The notes under the pieces: generated by a model
What the model saw: the letters and a program-made list of their open reading frames with translations, nothing else
Told to the model about the DNA's origin: nothing
Databases searched by the model: none
Translations under genes and position numbers: made by a program
In this document: positions 7,031-16,062 of the stretch, piece after piece
Numbering within the stretch: position 1 is the first letter of the stretch
Layout of the letters: every line of letters begins with the position of its first letter
Source: Candidatus Thalassarchaeaceae archaeon
Lineage (GTDB): Archaea; Thermoplasmatota; Poseidoniia; Poseidoniales; Thalassarchaeaceae
Length of the DNA stretch: 39,624 nt
Reading direction: 5' to 3'
Assembly: GCA_023700245.1 (NCBI GenBank)
Contig: JAJPRE010000014.1
Span: 1 to 39,624 of the forward strand

Positions 7031-10000
7031 TCATATTTCTGATTTTCTAATTAAATAAAATGCGCCACCAATGCCAGAGAATAATATTAGCATCATACTA
7101 AGCATAATTAAATTCATTGAATTATTCTTTAACCAGTTATTATTAATATTTTCATTAGATGAAACCTTCTCTAAGATCAAAGTATGAGATTGTAAATCTG
7201 ATGGAGTCATTGACAAGTAGTTATCGGTTGCACGTATAAAAATAGTAAAATCTCCTTCCTGGAGAGTACTACGTACGTCAAATGATATTGTATAAATTCC
7301 ATCGTTTGCGACTCTATCTTCACCCGTTCCATCATCGGACATTAATAGCCAAGTATTTGAACTTCCAATTGGTGCTAATCTGCCTATTTTGATTTGAGCA
7401 GATGATATATCGTCAATATCCATTATTTGCACTTCTAAGGAGTGAGTGATTTGATTTCCCATATTGGGAATTGATATGGTTTCGACAATTTTATTGTTCT
7501 TTAAAATTGTAATATTTTGTGTACTTGGGGGCTCGTTTACTATTATTAATTTACGTCCCTCTATAAACTTCCCTTCCGAGTAAATTTTACTGGTCAATCT
7601 AGATTCTCCATTTTTATCTGTAAGTTTGACGTTCAAGTAAATCTCACCAGGAGATACTGTATCTTTGATTATTAATTCACCTACCCATGCATCTCCATCA
7701 TATTCCAAAAAAGTTAATTCTCCACCATTTGCGAACATATCAACTACAATTGATTCAATACCATGGCCGTCAATTGCCTTAATTTTAATAGAAATATTAT
7801 CTCCTCTGAGGGCAGTAAGGGGATTAAAATCCATAGATAGCATTCTTGGTGCTGAATTAGTTACCTCTATGGAAACAGATTGATTCACCGATGACCAAAT
7901 ATCATTCATGTGTACATTAAAATCTATTATTCCATATTCTAAACCATTATGAATAATTTCTGAAGTCCAAATTCCATCCCTTATTACTAAGTCTCCATTT
8001 AATCCAGAATCCGATAAAGGCATCATTCCTAAACCTAATTGAGATAAATCAGCATATACTGAAAGCATATCTGTATCTATATCTTCAACTTTAATCTCAA
8101 GATGTGCAAATCCCCCTTCGGTAAATAGAATGCCTTCTCTAAATCTTACTGATAGTTCATTTGAAATGTCAATACTTGGTAATGTGTTTTCCGCTTCGGT
8201 AATTATTGAAGGGTATATTATCTCATCTATTGATTGATATTCAATAAATACCGTAGTTTGATTATTTGACATATCTTCAATACCTAAATCCACATTTCGA
8301 TACACTTCACTAAGAAGTCCAGCAAGTAAGCCTTCATTTATAATACTCCCATTTGCAAAAGCACCATTATCATATTCTCCTTCCCAAATGGCAGTAGATA
8401 CCAAATGAGAGTCAATAATTGCAGAATCGAAGTCTTTTATCTCAACTTCGAGTGTAAGTATAGAATTGCCCAATAAAGTAAATCTATCACCAATGAGGAC
8501 GGTTTCCGGACATAATCCGGTCTCCCTCGATATAGGATTGGAGAATATTGACTCAGAGGAAGGTGCGATTGGTTGTAAAATAGTTGGAGAGTCCGGAGGA
8601 AATTCATAGTTAACTGAGCCGTTATCTTCAATATATTCATATTTTAATATTCTATTTTCCCAATCTAATTGCGGTACCGTGTACTCATATGTGAGATTGT
8701 GTTCTGCACTAAATTCTTGATCTATTGGGCCCAGAGGAGTGGCTGAAACATTGAACCAGAATTCATCCTGTATCTTATTTGCTTCAAAAAATTGCCCACT
8801 TTCATTCTGATATGCGCCGGAATCAACAATTTGCCTAACAAGGCCAAAACTACCTTCGGCATCACCATCATAATTCCCATCAACAATAATGGTATCAGAA
8901 ATAGTTTCACCCCCTTCTGATTCAATATGTATTAGTGGAATAGTGCCATTAACTTCTATATATGGTGATTCTGAGGCAATAAAATCAAAATCTCCAGAAC
9001 CTAACATTTTCAGATATTGATCTTGTTGTAAACCATTTTCCCATTTATCTCTAAAAAAGAAGTCGTCGAGATCGAACGAAAATGTTCCTCCTGCGCTTAT
9101 CCTTAAAGTCATATTTGCTTCTAATTGAGTGTCTTGTAAACGTCTAACTCCATCCTCATCCCATGTTTCATAGTAAAAAAGAGAGACTTCTCCAAAACCA
9201 CCTTGTGAACTAGTATTAGAGCCTTCATTGAAAGAAATAAATCCGGAGCCTTCGACACTTATTCTTTCTGTTAGAGTATCGCCAGATAATGAACGTAAAA
9301 TATATGCATCCTTTATTTGGGCTTCGATGAATAATTCATTATCCGCATCATTCGTTAAAATAATTGAGCCACTACCAAACATTTCAAATTCTTGTTTCAA
9401 TAATTCAAGTCCATCATAAGTCTCATTTAACCATATCTTTTCTAAATCTAAATTTAATTCTCCAACATTGGATCCATCGGAAATATTCAAAATTATAGAA
9501 CCATTTCCTAATTCATTAGATTCCATCAATGAGGCAGTTCTTTTCTGCCATCCCCTGCCTTCAAATGACAATGATTGGCCATCTTCCCCTTGTCCTTCTT
9601 CAATTGCCCATATTGTTTCCCTTGTTATTTCGTGATCAGCGATTGGTTGATTCCATTGGGTGACTTCAATTGATCTAGAACATTGTGCCTCACTGGCATC
9701 TAAATTAATTGATATTATATCAGCAAATTTTGGTTTTATGTCAATTACTATGTCAATAAAACCTCCTGCATTAACTGAATTGTAGTCGTTATTTTCTAGA
9801 ATATTTATGCCGTCACGAAATTGTTGGATTTGAATATCAACTCCCCCAGGAGAATCTCCATCAGAATAAGGAGGATCAAAAATGACAGTATACCTATGTA
9901 GAATTTCAGAAGTATAATTTAGATTCTCAAATTGATTTATAACATCCCAATCTGCAATAATTTCACATGAAACATTAGATTCAGAATCTTCACCGAGTAT

Positions 10001-10063
10001 TGAAATTGGCATTAAACTAAATATTAATATTGTAACAAATATTATTGAGGATTGTGACTTCAT
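7031..10063 (-). CDS. large secreted, C-terminally membrane-anchored surface protein
   Basis: 1010 residues with a clear signal peptide (hydrophobic core about residues 6-22, then acidic sequence) and a single C-terminal membrane helix (about 985-1005) followed by RKSEI, so the bulk lies outside the cell. The acidic ectodomain has many Asn-X-Ser/Thr sites. Its N-terminal half resembles a repetitive beta-rich domain. The C-terminal half holds several Ig-like modules of about 100-130 residues, ending in one with DDGTGEDRVAND (about 910-921). That last motif also occurs in the 1563-residue surface protein. A purine-rich GAGAGAGAGA precedes the ATG, and a TATA-like GATATAC lies about 40 bases upstream. 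The function is unknown; a structural or adhesive envelope protein is my inference. Confidence 0.8.
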   Translation of the reverse strand: MKSQSSIIFVTILIFSLMPISILGEDSESNVSCEIIADWDVINQFENLNYTSEILHRYTVIFDPPYSDGDSPGGVDIQIQQFRDGINILENNDYNSVNAGGFIDIVIDIKPKFADIISINLDASEAQCSRSIEVTQWNQPIADHEITRETIWAIEEGQGEDGQSLSFEGRGWQKRTASLMESNELGNGSIILNISDGSNVGELNLDLEKIWLNETYDGLELLKQEFEMFGSGSIILTNDADNELFIEAQIKDAYILRSLSGDTLTERISVEGSGFISFNEGSNTSSQGGFGEVSLFYYETWDEDGVRRLQDTQLEANMTLRISAGGTFSFDLDDFFFRDKWENGLQQDQYLKMLGSGDFDFIASESPYIEVNGTIPLIHIESEGGETISDTIIVDGNYDGDAEGSFGLVRQIVDSGAYQNESGQFFEANKIQDEFWFNVSATPLGPIDQEFSAEHNLTYEYTVPQLDWENRILKYEYIEDNGSVNYEFPPDSPTILQPIAPSSESIFSNPISRETGLCPETVLIGDRFTLLGNSILTLEVEIKDFDSAIIDSHLVSTAIWEGEYDNGAFANGSIINEGLLAGLLSEVYRNVDLGIEDMSNNQTTVFIEYQSIDEIIYPSIITEAENTLPSIDISNELSVRFREGILFTEGGFAHLEIKVEDIDTDMLSVYADLSQLGLGMMPLSDSGLNGDLVIRDGIWTSEIIHNGLEYGIIDFNVHMNDIWSSVNQSVSIEVTNSAPRMLSMDFNPLTALRGDNISIKIKAIDGHGIESIVVDMFANGGELTFLEYDGDAWVGELIIKDTVSPGEIYLNVKLTDKNGESRLTSKIYSEGKFIEGRKLIIVNEPPSTQNITILKNNKIVETISIPNMGNQITHSLEVQIMDIDDISSAQIKIGRLAPIGSSNTWLLMSDDGTGEDRVANDGIYTISFDVRSTLQEGDFTIFIRATDNYLSMTPSDLQSHTLILEKVSSNENINNNWLKNNSMNLIMLSMMLILFSGIGGAFYLIRKSEI

Positions 10064-10286
10064 AGTCTCTCTCTCTTTATTCTGTTAAGTGTGAAAGTAT
10101 ATCAAATTATTTTTTCCCTGATTATAATTGCTACGGCTTTGTTTTTCATAGCTTTTAAATAATGGTAGTTAATATAAGGAGATTGGGTCTTTTTTTGATA
10201 CAGTTGAACTCTTTAAGAAATACAGTTTAAAAAAATAATTGATTAATGTAGGTCATTTGATTACTATTTCAGAATTATTAGATATT
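10064..10286. other. 223-base intergenic region with T-tracts
   Basis: The longest gene-free stretch in the window, between two minus-strand genes. On the minus strand it has a T7 tract (10229-10235) after the DUF6015-like gene and the probable promoter of the surface protein near 10099-10105. On the plus strand it has another T7 (10190-10196). A short direct repeat ATACAGTT occurs at 10198-10205 and 10220-10227. I found no open frame or cloverleaf in it. Confidence 0.5.
10229..10235 (-). terminator. candidate T-tract terminator after DUF6015-like gene
   Basis: Seven T residues in a row on the minus strand, about 52 bases past the stop at 10287. Archaeal RNA polymerase terminates at such U-runs without needing a hairpin. 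A by-eye call in an AT-rich genome. Confidence 0.35.
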
Positions 10287-10760
10287 TTAAAACAGTGGTT
10301 CGATATAATCATCATCTACTCCGGAACGCTCTCTCCATAGTGATGTTGGTACATCGTCATAAATTCCAGCATAAGGGTCGTTTTCCTTAGTACTTCCTTT
10401 GTTCTTTGCGGCTTCAGCAGCGGCTAGGGCAAATGCTTCCGCATTTGCTTTAAATTTCCAATAATGAATTCTCCACTCCCGGCCATCCCAAAGGGTTGTT
10501 TCTTCCGATTCAGTAGTTAATAAATCATAATCCTGTAATTGATAAAATAAATTTCTATCTGTAGGTTCTAAAGCGTTGTCGATAATTCTATTAGAGAAAC
10601 CAAAAAACCCTAAAGCATGTTCGGCTATATTTTCAGCTACGACAGTTTCCATATCCATATCGACTTTTGTCCTTATGGCCTGAGTGAGTTGTGCTAGTGT
10701 CAAACCCATCCCATAGTACCTCAGTAATCTACAGAGGAGACGCCTCGTTATTTCAACCAT
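10287..10760 (-). CDS. small soluble protein, DUF6015-like
   Basis: 157 residues with no signal peptide or membrane segment. The core from about residue 20 to 105 contains the segments FGFSNRIIDNALEPTDRN, FYQLQDYDLL and WDGREWRIHYW. These match what I remember of the archaeal DUF6015 family, including its FGF-x-x-x-IIDN and EWRI-x-W landmarks. The family's function is not known to me. The C-terminal 50 residues hold an Ala-rich helix and a charged tail. The gene is divergent from agmatinase with only 39 bases between starts. The intervening TATA-like TATAAAAATA (10773-10782, minus strand) lies close to its ATG. Confidence 0.7.
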   Translation of the reverse strand: MVEITRRLLCRLLRYYGMGLTLAQLTQAIRTKVDMDMETVVAENIAEHALGFFGFSNRIIDNALEPTDRNLFYQLQDYDLLTTESEETTLWDGREWRIHYWKFKANAEAFALAAAEAAKNKGSTKENDPYAGIYDDVPTSLWRERSGVDDDYIEPLF

Positions 10761-10772
10761 GTCACATAATGT

Positions 10773-10782
10773 GTATTTTTAT
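10773..10782. promoter_or_regulatory. TATA-like element between DUF6015-like gene and agmatinase
   Basis: The only AT-rich block in the 39-base divergent gap. It reads TATTTTTATA on the plus strand and TATAAAAATA on the minus strand. Its centre is about 22 bases from the agmatinase GTG at 10800, so that message would be leaderless or nearly so; it is about 18 bases from the opposite ATG, which is rather close. Confidence 0.45.
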
Positions 10783-10799
10783 AGACTAAAACATCCGAA

Positions 10800-11765
10800 G
10801 TGATTAATTTTCATAGTGCCCTCCGATACGCTGTGAGTCAGACGGGCAGTCAAACATTTCTCGGCCTTAAAGAGTCTAAATATGGACCATGGGACATCGT
10901 AATATTACCAATTCCTTTGGAGATAACTACAAGTTGGAAAGAAGGGACAGCAATGGGCCCTAATGCATGCTTGGAAGTAAGCTCTCAAGTTGAATTATAT
11001 GATGAGATATTGGAAAATGAATTACCTTGTGGATTATCATTTCACACATCTATTCCTTGGAGTTCAGATGAGGGCACTTTAAAAAAGCAATTAGATTCAA
11101 TTAAAGAATACGTAAAACCTTGGACTAATGGTAAACAGTTTCCACTTATTTTGGGAGGTGAGCACGGCATCCTACTTCCGATTATTGAAAGCTTATCCGA
11201 TAATTCTAAAGTAAATTATTTGCAAGATTTAACAATAGTTCAAATTGATGCTCATGCTGACTTAAGGAATGAGTTGAATGGAGAAAAATTTTCACATGGT
11301 ACCGTAGTTAGAAGATGTTTAGATTCAGGTATAGGGAAGGTGATTCAAATTGGAGTTAGGGCATTTAATAAAGAGGAGTTCGATATAATTAACGATGATG
11401 TTAGAGTCGATACATGGTTTGCTAGAGACTTATTTGGGCTACGAAATAAAAATAAGACATGGGCCAAGTTACTAAATAAAATTGAGGAATTGAGGGGGCC
11501 AATTTGGTTGAGTTTTGATATCGATGGACTTGATTCATCATTAGTTCCATCCACTGGAACCCCGATGCCAGGTGGTTTATCATATTGGCAAGCAATAGAA
11601 TTAATTGAAAAATTATTTTTTGCAGATGGGACAGAAATAATAGGTGCCGATATTAATGAAATAAATCAAGGCAGTACTGATTCATTGACAGAATTTAATG
11701 CAGCTTTAATAGCCACTAAAATTGTTGCTTGCCAAACATGCTTGATCCGGGCACAGAAGGATTGA
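10800..11765 (+). CDS. speB: agmatinase/arginase-family ureohydrolase
   Basis: 321 residues of the binuclear-manganese ureohydrolase family, probably hydrolysing agmatine to putrescine and urea. The metal-binding motifs are all present: GGEHG (first His), DAHADLR (Asp, His, Asp), and FDIDGLD (two Asp). The substrate-site segment STGTPMPGGLSY is typical of the agmatinase/formiminoglutamase branch. The start codon is GTG at 10800; no in-frame ATG is available near the conserved N-terminus, and the TATA-like element 22 bases upstream supports it. The leucyl aminopeptidase gene follows after 97 bases with its own promoter. No arginine decarboxylase is in the window, so the substrate (agmatine versus arginine or another guanidino compound) is not proven. 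Confidence 0.88.
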   Translation: MINFHSALRYAVSQTGSQTFLGLKESKYGPWDIVILPIPLEITTSWKEGTAMGPNACLEVSSQVELYDEILENELPCGLSFHTSIPWSSDEGTLKKQLDSIKEYVKPWTNGKQFPLILGGEHGILLPIIESLSDNSKVNYLQDLTIVQIDAHADLRNELNGEKFSHGTVVRRCLDSGIGKVIQIGVRAFNKEEFDIINDDVRVDTWFARDLFGLRNKNKTWAKLLNKIEELRGPIWLSFDIDGLDSSLVPSTGTPMPGGLSYWQAIELIEKLFFADGTEIIGADINEINQGSTDSLTEFNAALIATKIVACQTCLIRAQKD

Positions 11766-11828
11766 ACATGCCTAACTTACCCGCTTAGGTCATACATAGT
11801 GTAATCAAAGTAAAATTAATTATACGGA

Positions 11829-11838
11829 TTGTATATAG
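11829..11838 (+). promoter_or_regulatory. TATA-like box for pepA
   Basis: TTGTATATAG is centred about 29 bases before the ATG at 11863, giving a leader of only a few bases. GTGAG, a weak ribosome-binding-site match, lies about eight bases before the ATG. Confidence 0.5.
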
Positions 11839-11862
11839 AAAATAAGGAAATTGTGAGATATT

Positions 11863-13386
11863 ATGAAGTGGAATAGTAGTGAGTTTATAGATATAGGAAT
11901 GCAACTAATATTACCTGTTTTTGAAGGTATAGAAAAAATACCAGAAGAATCTCTTAAAGGACTTAATGCATCTCAGAAAAATTTGATAAAGGAAGCTATA
12001 GTTTCCAAAGAGTTCCACGCTAAAATTGATCAAAAAATATCCTTATGGACTCCCGACTGTAAAATTTTATTAGTTGGCATGGGAGATAAGGAAAAAATAA
12101 CTCATAAATTAATTCGTAATTCAGGTGCAAAAATCATTGCTTTTTTATCAAAACGAAAGGGACTAGATGTTACGGTCAGATTTACTGATAATTGGAGATT
12201 AGAAAATATGTTAAATTTTGCTGAAGGTATGATGTTAAGAGATTATAATTTTGATAAATATAAAAAAAAATATAAAGACGAATGTTTAGAACAATGGAAT
12301 GTTAATTTTCAAGCAGAAAATAGATTTCAAGAAGATCTACAAAAAGGATTGAATAGAATCACTCAGATAACTGGTGGCGTTCACATGGCTAGAGATTTAG
12401 GTAATGAACCCGGAAATATAATGTTTCCAATGGAGTTTGCTAAAAGAGCATTAAATTGGGCTTCAGGTAAAGAAAATGTAAAAGTTGAAGTTTATGACTG
12501 GGAAAAGTTACAAGAATTGGAAATGGGAGGATTAGTCAACGTTGGCAAAGGAAGTGATAAGAAGCCTTGCATGGTAATATTTACACTTAATCCGGATGCA
12601 GATAAGGAAGTTTCAAGACCGTGCGTAGTTGGAAAAGGAATAACTTTTGACACAGGAGGAATATCAATTAAGCCCACTAGTGGCATGTGGGATATGAAAT
12701 ATGATATGTGTGGTGCTGCCACAGTTTTTGGATTAATGGAAGCACTATGGGCAACCGGATATGAAAGAAGGGTGAATGGGATAACTTGCTTGGCAGAGAA
12801 TATGCCTGGATCTGGAGCATATCGTCCAGGAGATGTTATTTCGACCTATTCTGGTAAAACTGTAGAGATTTTTAGTACAGATGCTGAAGGCAGAAATGTC
12901 TTAGCAGATGGATTGTGGAAAGCAGGAGAATTTGATCCCGAATACATCATTGATTTGGCAACTTTAACTGGTGCAGTTGTTGTTGCACTCGGCAATCAAA
13001 TAACTGGAATGTGGGGCAATGATGATTCATTGATAAATAAATTTAAAAATGCATCCATCAAAGAAGGTGAAGATGTTTGGAGAATGCCTTTAAATTCTGA
13101 TTTTGAAAGATACATGACAGATTCAGCATTTGCGGATACTAGGAATGGGTCATCTGGAGGTAGGGCAGGTTCATCTAATTCTGCAGCTGCTTTTCTGAAA
13201 CAGTTTGTTCCAAATCGTAATTTTGAAGAAAGTTCGGAACAGATATCATGGATACATTTGGACATAGCTGGAACAGCATGGGGGCCAGGGAGTAAAGCAA
13301 AATCTGAAGCTTCAAATCCTTTATTCCAATATGGAGTCTCAGGGGTTCATGTTAGAACTCTACATAGATTGATTGATGGCAATTAA
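11863..13386 (+). CDS. pepA: leucyl aminopeptidase, peptidase family M17
   Basis: 507 residues, the usual size for M17 cytosolic aminopeptidases, which are di-metal hexamers releasing N-terminal residues from peptides. An N-terminal macro-like domain (about 1-165) precedes the catalytic domain. Signature segments are GKGITFDTGGISIKP (catalytic Lys and a metal Asp) and STDAEGRNVLADG (the M17 NTDAEGR motif with Ser replacing Asn; the metal Asp and Glu and the catalytic Arg are kept). ATLTGA and the C-terminal HLDIAGTAW are also present. A role in peptide scavenging or turnover is likely. Its TAA directly abuts the stop of convergent dnaK, forming TAATTA. Confidence 0.95.
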   Translation: MKWNSSEFIDIGMQLILPVFEGIEKIPEESLKGLNASQKNLIKEAIVSKEFHAKIDQKISLWTPDCKILLVGMGDKEKITHKLIRNSGAKIIAFLSKRKGLDVTVRFTDNWRLENMLNFAEGMMLRDYNFDKYKKKYKDECLEQWNVNFQAENRFQEDLQKGLNRITQITGGVHMARDLGNEPGNIMFPMEFAKRALNWASGKENVKVEVYDWEKLQELEMGGLVNVGKGSDKKPCMVIFTLNPDADKEVSRPCVVGKGITFDTGGISIKPTSGMWDMKYDMCGAATVFGLMEALWATGYERRVNGITCLAENMPGSGAYRPGDVISTYSGKTVEIFSTDAEGRNVLADGLWKAGEFDPEYIIDLATLTGAVVVALGNQITGMWGNDDSLINKFKNASIKEGEDVWRMPLNSDFERYMTDSAFADTRNGSSGGRAGSSNSAAAFLKQFVPNRNFEESSEQISWIHLDIAGTAWGPGSKAKSEASNPLFQYGVSGVHVRTLHRLIDGN

Positions 13387-15279
13387 TTAAGATTCTTCAT
13401 CATCGTCGGAATCAACAACTTCGAAATCTGCTTCCACTACACCGTCTTCGCCATCATTAGTGCCTTCCTCTGATGTTTGCTCTTCCGCCATTTCGGCTGC
13501 TGCTGCTTCATATATTTTAGTAGATAATCCGTGCATTAATTGCTCAACTTCGGATAATTTAGCTTGTATTGCTGCTTCGTCAATATCCTCCAAGGGTATG
13601 GCTTCATCGCCATCCATAATCAAGGCCTCTAATTCATTTAATTTTTCAGATACTGGAGTGGTATCTTCCTCTGAAAGTTTATCGCCAGTTTCTTCAATAG
13701 TTTTACGAGTTTGATATATGATGCTATCAGCTTGATTACGTAATTCAACCCTGGCCTTCCTGAGTTTATCATCTTCAGCAAATTTTTCGGCTTCTTCGAT
13801 TTTTTGATTTATTTCATCTTCGGTTAATGATGTTTGACTTTCAATTTTGATAGATTGTTCCGTACCTGTTCCAAGATCCTTAGCAGAAACATTTACTATT
13901 CCATTAGCATCTATATCGAATGTAACTTCTATTTGTGGTACTCCCCTTGGTGCAGGAGGAATTCCGACGAGATGAAATTGACCAAGCGTAATATTATCTT
14001 TTGCAAACTCTCGCTCACCCTGAAGAACATGAACTTCTACTGCAGGTTGACTATCGGCGGCTGTTGAGAAAACTTCTGATTTACGTGTAGGGATCGTAGT
14101 ATTTCTTTCAATCATTGGAGTAGTGATTCCTCCTAATGTCTCGATACCGAGCGATAAGGGCGTAACATCCAATAATAATACATCAGTAACTCCTTCGTCG
14201 CCAACAATTATTCCTGCTTGTAAAGTTGCACCTACTGCAACTGCTTCATCTGGATTTATTCCTTTGAATGGGGCTTTTCCTACTTCTTTCTCAATAGCTG
14301 ATTGTACTGCAGGAACTCTAGTGGACCCTCCAACTAATATTACTTTGTCTACATCTCCCTTTTTTACGCCTGAATCTTTCATAGCACGGCGAGTAGGGGA
14401 CATTGTTCTTTCAATCAGATTACTAATTAATTTTTCAAAGTCAGATCTGGATAAAGTGATATCTAAATGTTCTGGTTGGCCATCTCTCATAGTGATAAAA
14501 GGTAAGTTGATTTGAGTTGATGCTGAAGATGAAAGTTCTATTTTTGCTTTTTCAGCAGCTTCCCTGAGTCTACTCATTGATTGTAGATCTTTACTCAAGT
14601 CTATACCTGTAGATTTCTTAAACTCACTAACTAACCAATCAACTACTACTTGATCAAAATCATCTCCACCTAAACGATTATCTCCGCTGGTAGCCTTAAC
14701 CTCAATTTGTGGTTGGCCGTCTACTTGATATATCTCTAATACCGATACATCAAAAGTACCGCCACCCAAATCATATACCAAAATAGTTTGATCATCAGCT
14801 TTATCAACTCCATAAGCCAAAGCGGCTGCAGTAGGCTCATTTATTATCCTAAGTACTTCTAATCCTGCGATTCTTCCTGCATCTTTTGTTGCTTGTCTTT
14901 GGGCATCAGAGAAATAAGCAGGACATGTTATTACAGCTTGCTTAACTTCTCTTCCCAGATACTCTTCGGCATCTGCTTTTAATTTTTGAAGAATAAATGC
15001 TGAAACTTCCTGAGGTGAATATGTATCTTCATCGATTTTTTTAGACCAATCAGTACCCATTTCTCTTTTTACTGAAAGAATAGTCCTCTCAGAATTTGTT
15101 ACTGCTTGACGCTTTGCAGTAATTCCGACTAATCTTTCACCATCTTTTGTGAATGCAACTACACTTGGAGTTGTTCTGGCTCCTTCCGAATTGGAAATCA
15201 CAACTGCTTGGCCACCCTCCAGCGTAGCAACGCAACTATTTGTCGTACCTAAATCAATTCCTATTACTGGTCCACTCAT
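13387..15279 (-). CDS. dnaK: chaperone DnaK (Hsp70)
   Basis: About 630 residues of canonical Hsp70. The N-terminal ATPase domain carries [11 protein letters not shown], the phosphate loop [10 protein letters not shown] and LVGGSTRVP. The substrate-binding domain begins after the linker [13 protein letters not shown], and the helical lid ends in a long acidic tail. I chose ATG 15279 because GGAG stands nine bases upstream; an in-frame ATG at 15288 overlaps that site. Hsp70 in archaea is generally regarded as acquired from bacteria. Here dnaJ and grpE are absent from the window; the upstream gene is an Hsp20-like protein with which dnaK is almost certainly co-transcribed. Confidence 0.97.
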   Translation of the reverse strand: MSGPVIGIDLGTTNSCVATLEGGQAVVISNSEGARTTPSVVAFTKDGERLVGITAKRQAVTNSERTILSVKREMGTDWSKKIDEDTYSPQEVSAFILQKLKADAEEYLGREVKQAVITCPAYFSDAQRQATKDAGRIAGLEVLRIINEPTAAALAYGVDKADDQTILVYDLGGGTFDVSVLEIYQVDGQPQIEVKATSGDNRLGGDDFDQVVVDWLVSEFKKSTGIDLSKDLQSMSRLREAAEKAKIELSSSASTQINLPFITMRDGQPEHLDITLSRSDFEKLISNLIERTMSPTRRAMKDSGVKKGDVDKVILVGGSTRVPAVQSAIEKEVGKAPFKGINPDEAVAVGATLQAGIIVGDEGVTDVLLLDVTPLSLGIETLGGITTPMIERNTTIPTRKSEVFSTAADSQPAVEVHVLQGEREFAKDNITLGQFHLVGIPPAPRGVPQIEVTFDIDANGIVNVSAKDLGTGTEQSIKIESQTSLTEDEINQKIEEAEKFAEDDKLRKARVELRNQADSIIYQTRKTIEETGDKLSEEDTTPVSEKLNELEALIMDGDEAIPLEDIDEAAIQAKLSEVEQLMHGLSTKIYEAAAAEMAEEQTSEEGTNDGEDGVVEADFEVVDSDDDEES

Positions 15280-15297
15280 TTTTTTCATCTCCTATTT

Positions 15298-15927
15298 TTA
15301 ATTATACATTGTTGAATTAATATCAAATGTGACATCCAATATTCCGTTATTATATGTCCATTTGATAATTCGACTTGCTGTTTCTGGTAACTTAAACTTC
15401 TTGAAAGGTCGTAATTGAGTAGTTTTCATAATTTGGAGCAAATTTCCAGAGCTGGCGAGATTTAATTCCATGGAATCTTGATTGATATCTGTATATCTAG
15501 ATATATCGACAGTTAAGTACATTTTATCTCCATAAATTTGAACATTATCTTGAACAAGTTCTTCGTCATCATGGGCATCATTAATTTCTGCTTCCATTTC
15601 AATTACTGGCTCATCTAGCTTAACATCGACGCCGATATTTTTTAATAAATCTCCAAATCCTTCAGGATTATTGATATTCATCATTTGCTCCATCATTTTT
15701 CTTAATTCCTTTGGATCTAAATTTATATTCATTTTATTGACATCCATGTTGACATTAGTTTTTGCCATATCTTCCATATTCATGCCCATATCTTCTAATC
15801 TACCTTTTAACTGATTCATAATTGATTTAAGCATGTTAATATCTACATTCATGCCCATTTCAGAAAATACTTTAGCCATTTCCTTTAGCATATTTTCTTC
15901 CCATTCATCTCTATTTGAAACGCTCAT
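15298..15927 (-). CDS. Met-rich Hsp20-like protein upstream of dnaK
   Basis: About 209 residues from ATG 15927 (another in-frame ATG lies at 15936; GTGAT precedes 15927). Residues 1-95 are rich in Met and Asn, with long amphipathic helix-forming stretches such as LKSIMNQLKGRLEDMGMN. An acidic linker follows. The C-terminal 80 residues look like an alpha-crystallin/Hsp20-type beta sandwich (KMYLTVDISRYTDI, then KFKLPETASR and YNNGILDVTFD, matching the LP-x-x-V and NGxL features of Hsp20). I infer a small heat-shock-like or substrate-delivery co-chaperone for DnaK, because it heads the dnaK operon where grpE would be expected. It is not GrpE or DnaJ by sequence. The Hsp20 call is moderate. Confidence 0.65.
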   Translation of the reverse strand: MSVSNRDEWEENMLKEMAKVFSEMGMNVDINMLKSIMNQLKGRLEDMGMNMEDMAKTNVNMDVNKMNINLDPKELRKMMEQMMNINNPEGFGDLLKNIGVDVKLDEPVIEMEAEINDAHDDEELVQDNVQIYGDKMYLTVDISRYTDINQDSMELNLASSGNLLQIMKTTQLRPFKKFKLPETASRIIKWTYNNGILDVTFDINSTMYN

Positions 15928-15967
15928 AATAATCACTAGTGAACCTTAGGTTGTTTAGTGGGAGAAA

Positions 15968-15979
15968 GGTTGAATATAT
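15968..15979. promoter_or_regulatory. AT-rich TATA-like element between hsp20-like/dnaK and thermosome genes
   Basis: TTGAATATATTA in the divergent gap can be read on either strand. On the minus strand it would start the hsp20-like/dnaK message about 20 bases ahead of the ATG at 15927. A second candidate for the thermosome, GATATTATCC, lies at about 16038-16047. Confidence 0.35.
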
Positions 15980-16062
15980 TAATACGACGGTTTGCAGATT
16001 ATACTAATCAAGAACAATACAACAAGCGGATTCAAAAGATATTATCCATTGGGATAAATGAT

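Noticed and set aside
6820-7050. A plus-strand frame running through the arsC end and tRNA-Gly.
   Set aside because: It crosses a complete tRNA cloverleaf; the peptide is an artefact of reading through the RNA gene.
10198-10227. Direct repeat ATACAGTT, 22 bases apart, in the 223-base gap.
   Set aside because: Eight-base matches are expected by chance in AT-rich DNA, and it does not sit sensibly relative to either promoter.
14123-14515. A 130-codon open frame antisense to dnaK.
   Set aside because: It lies wholly inside a clear Hsp70 coding region and shows no family motif; long antisense frames are expected opposite conserved, biased codons.
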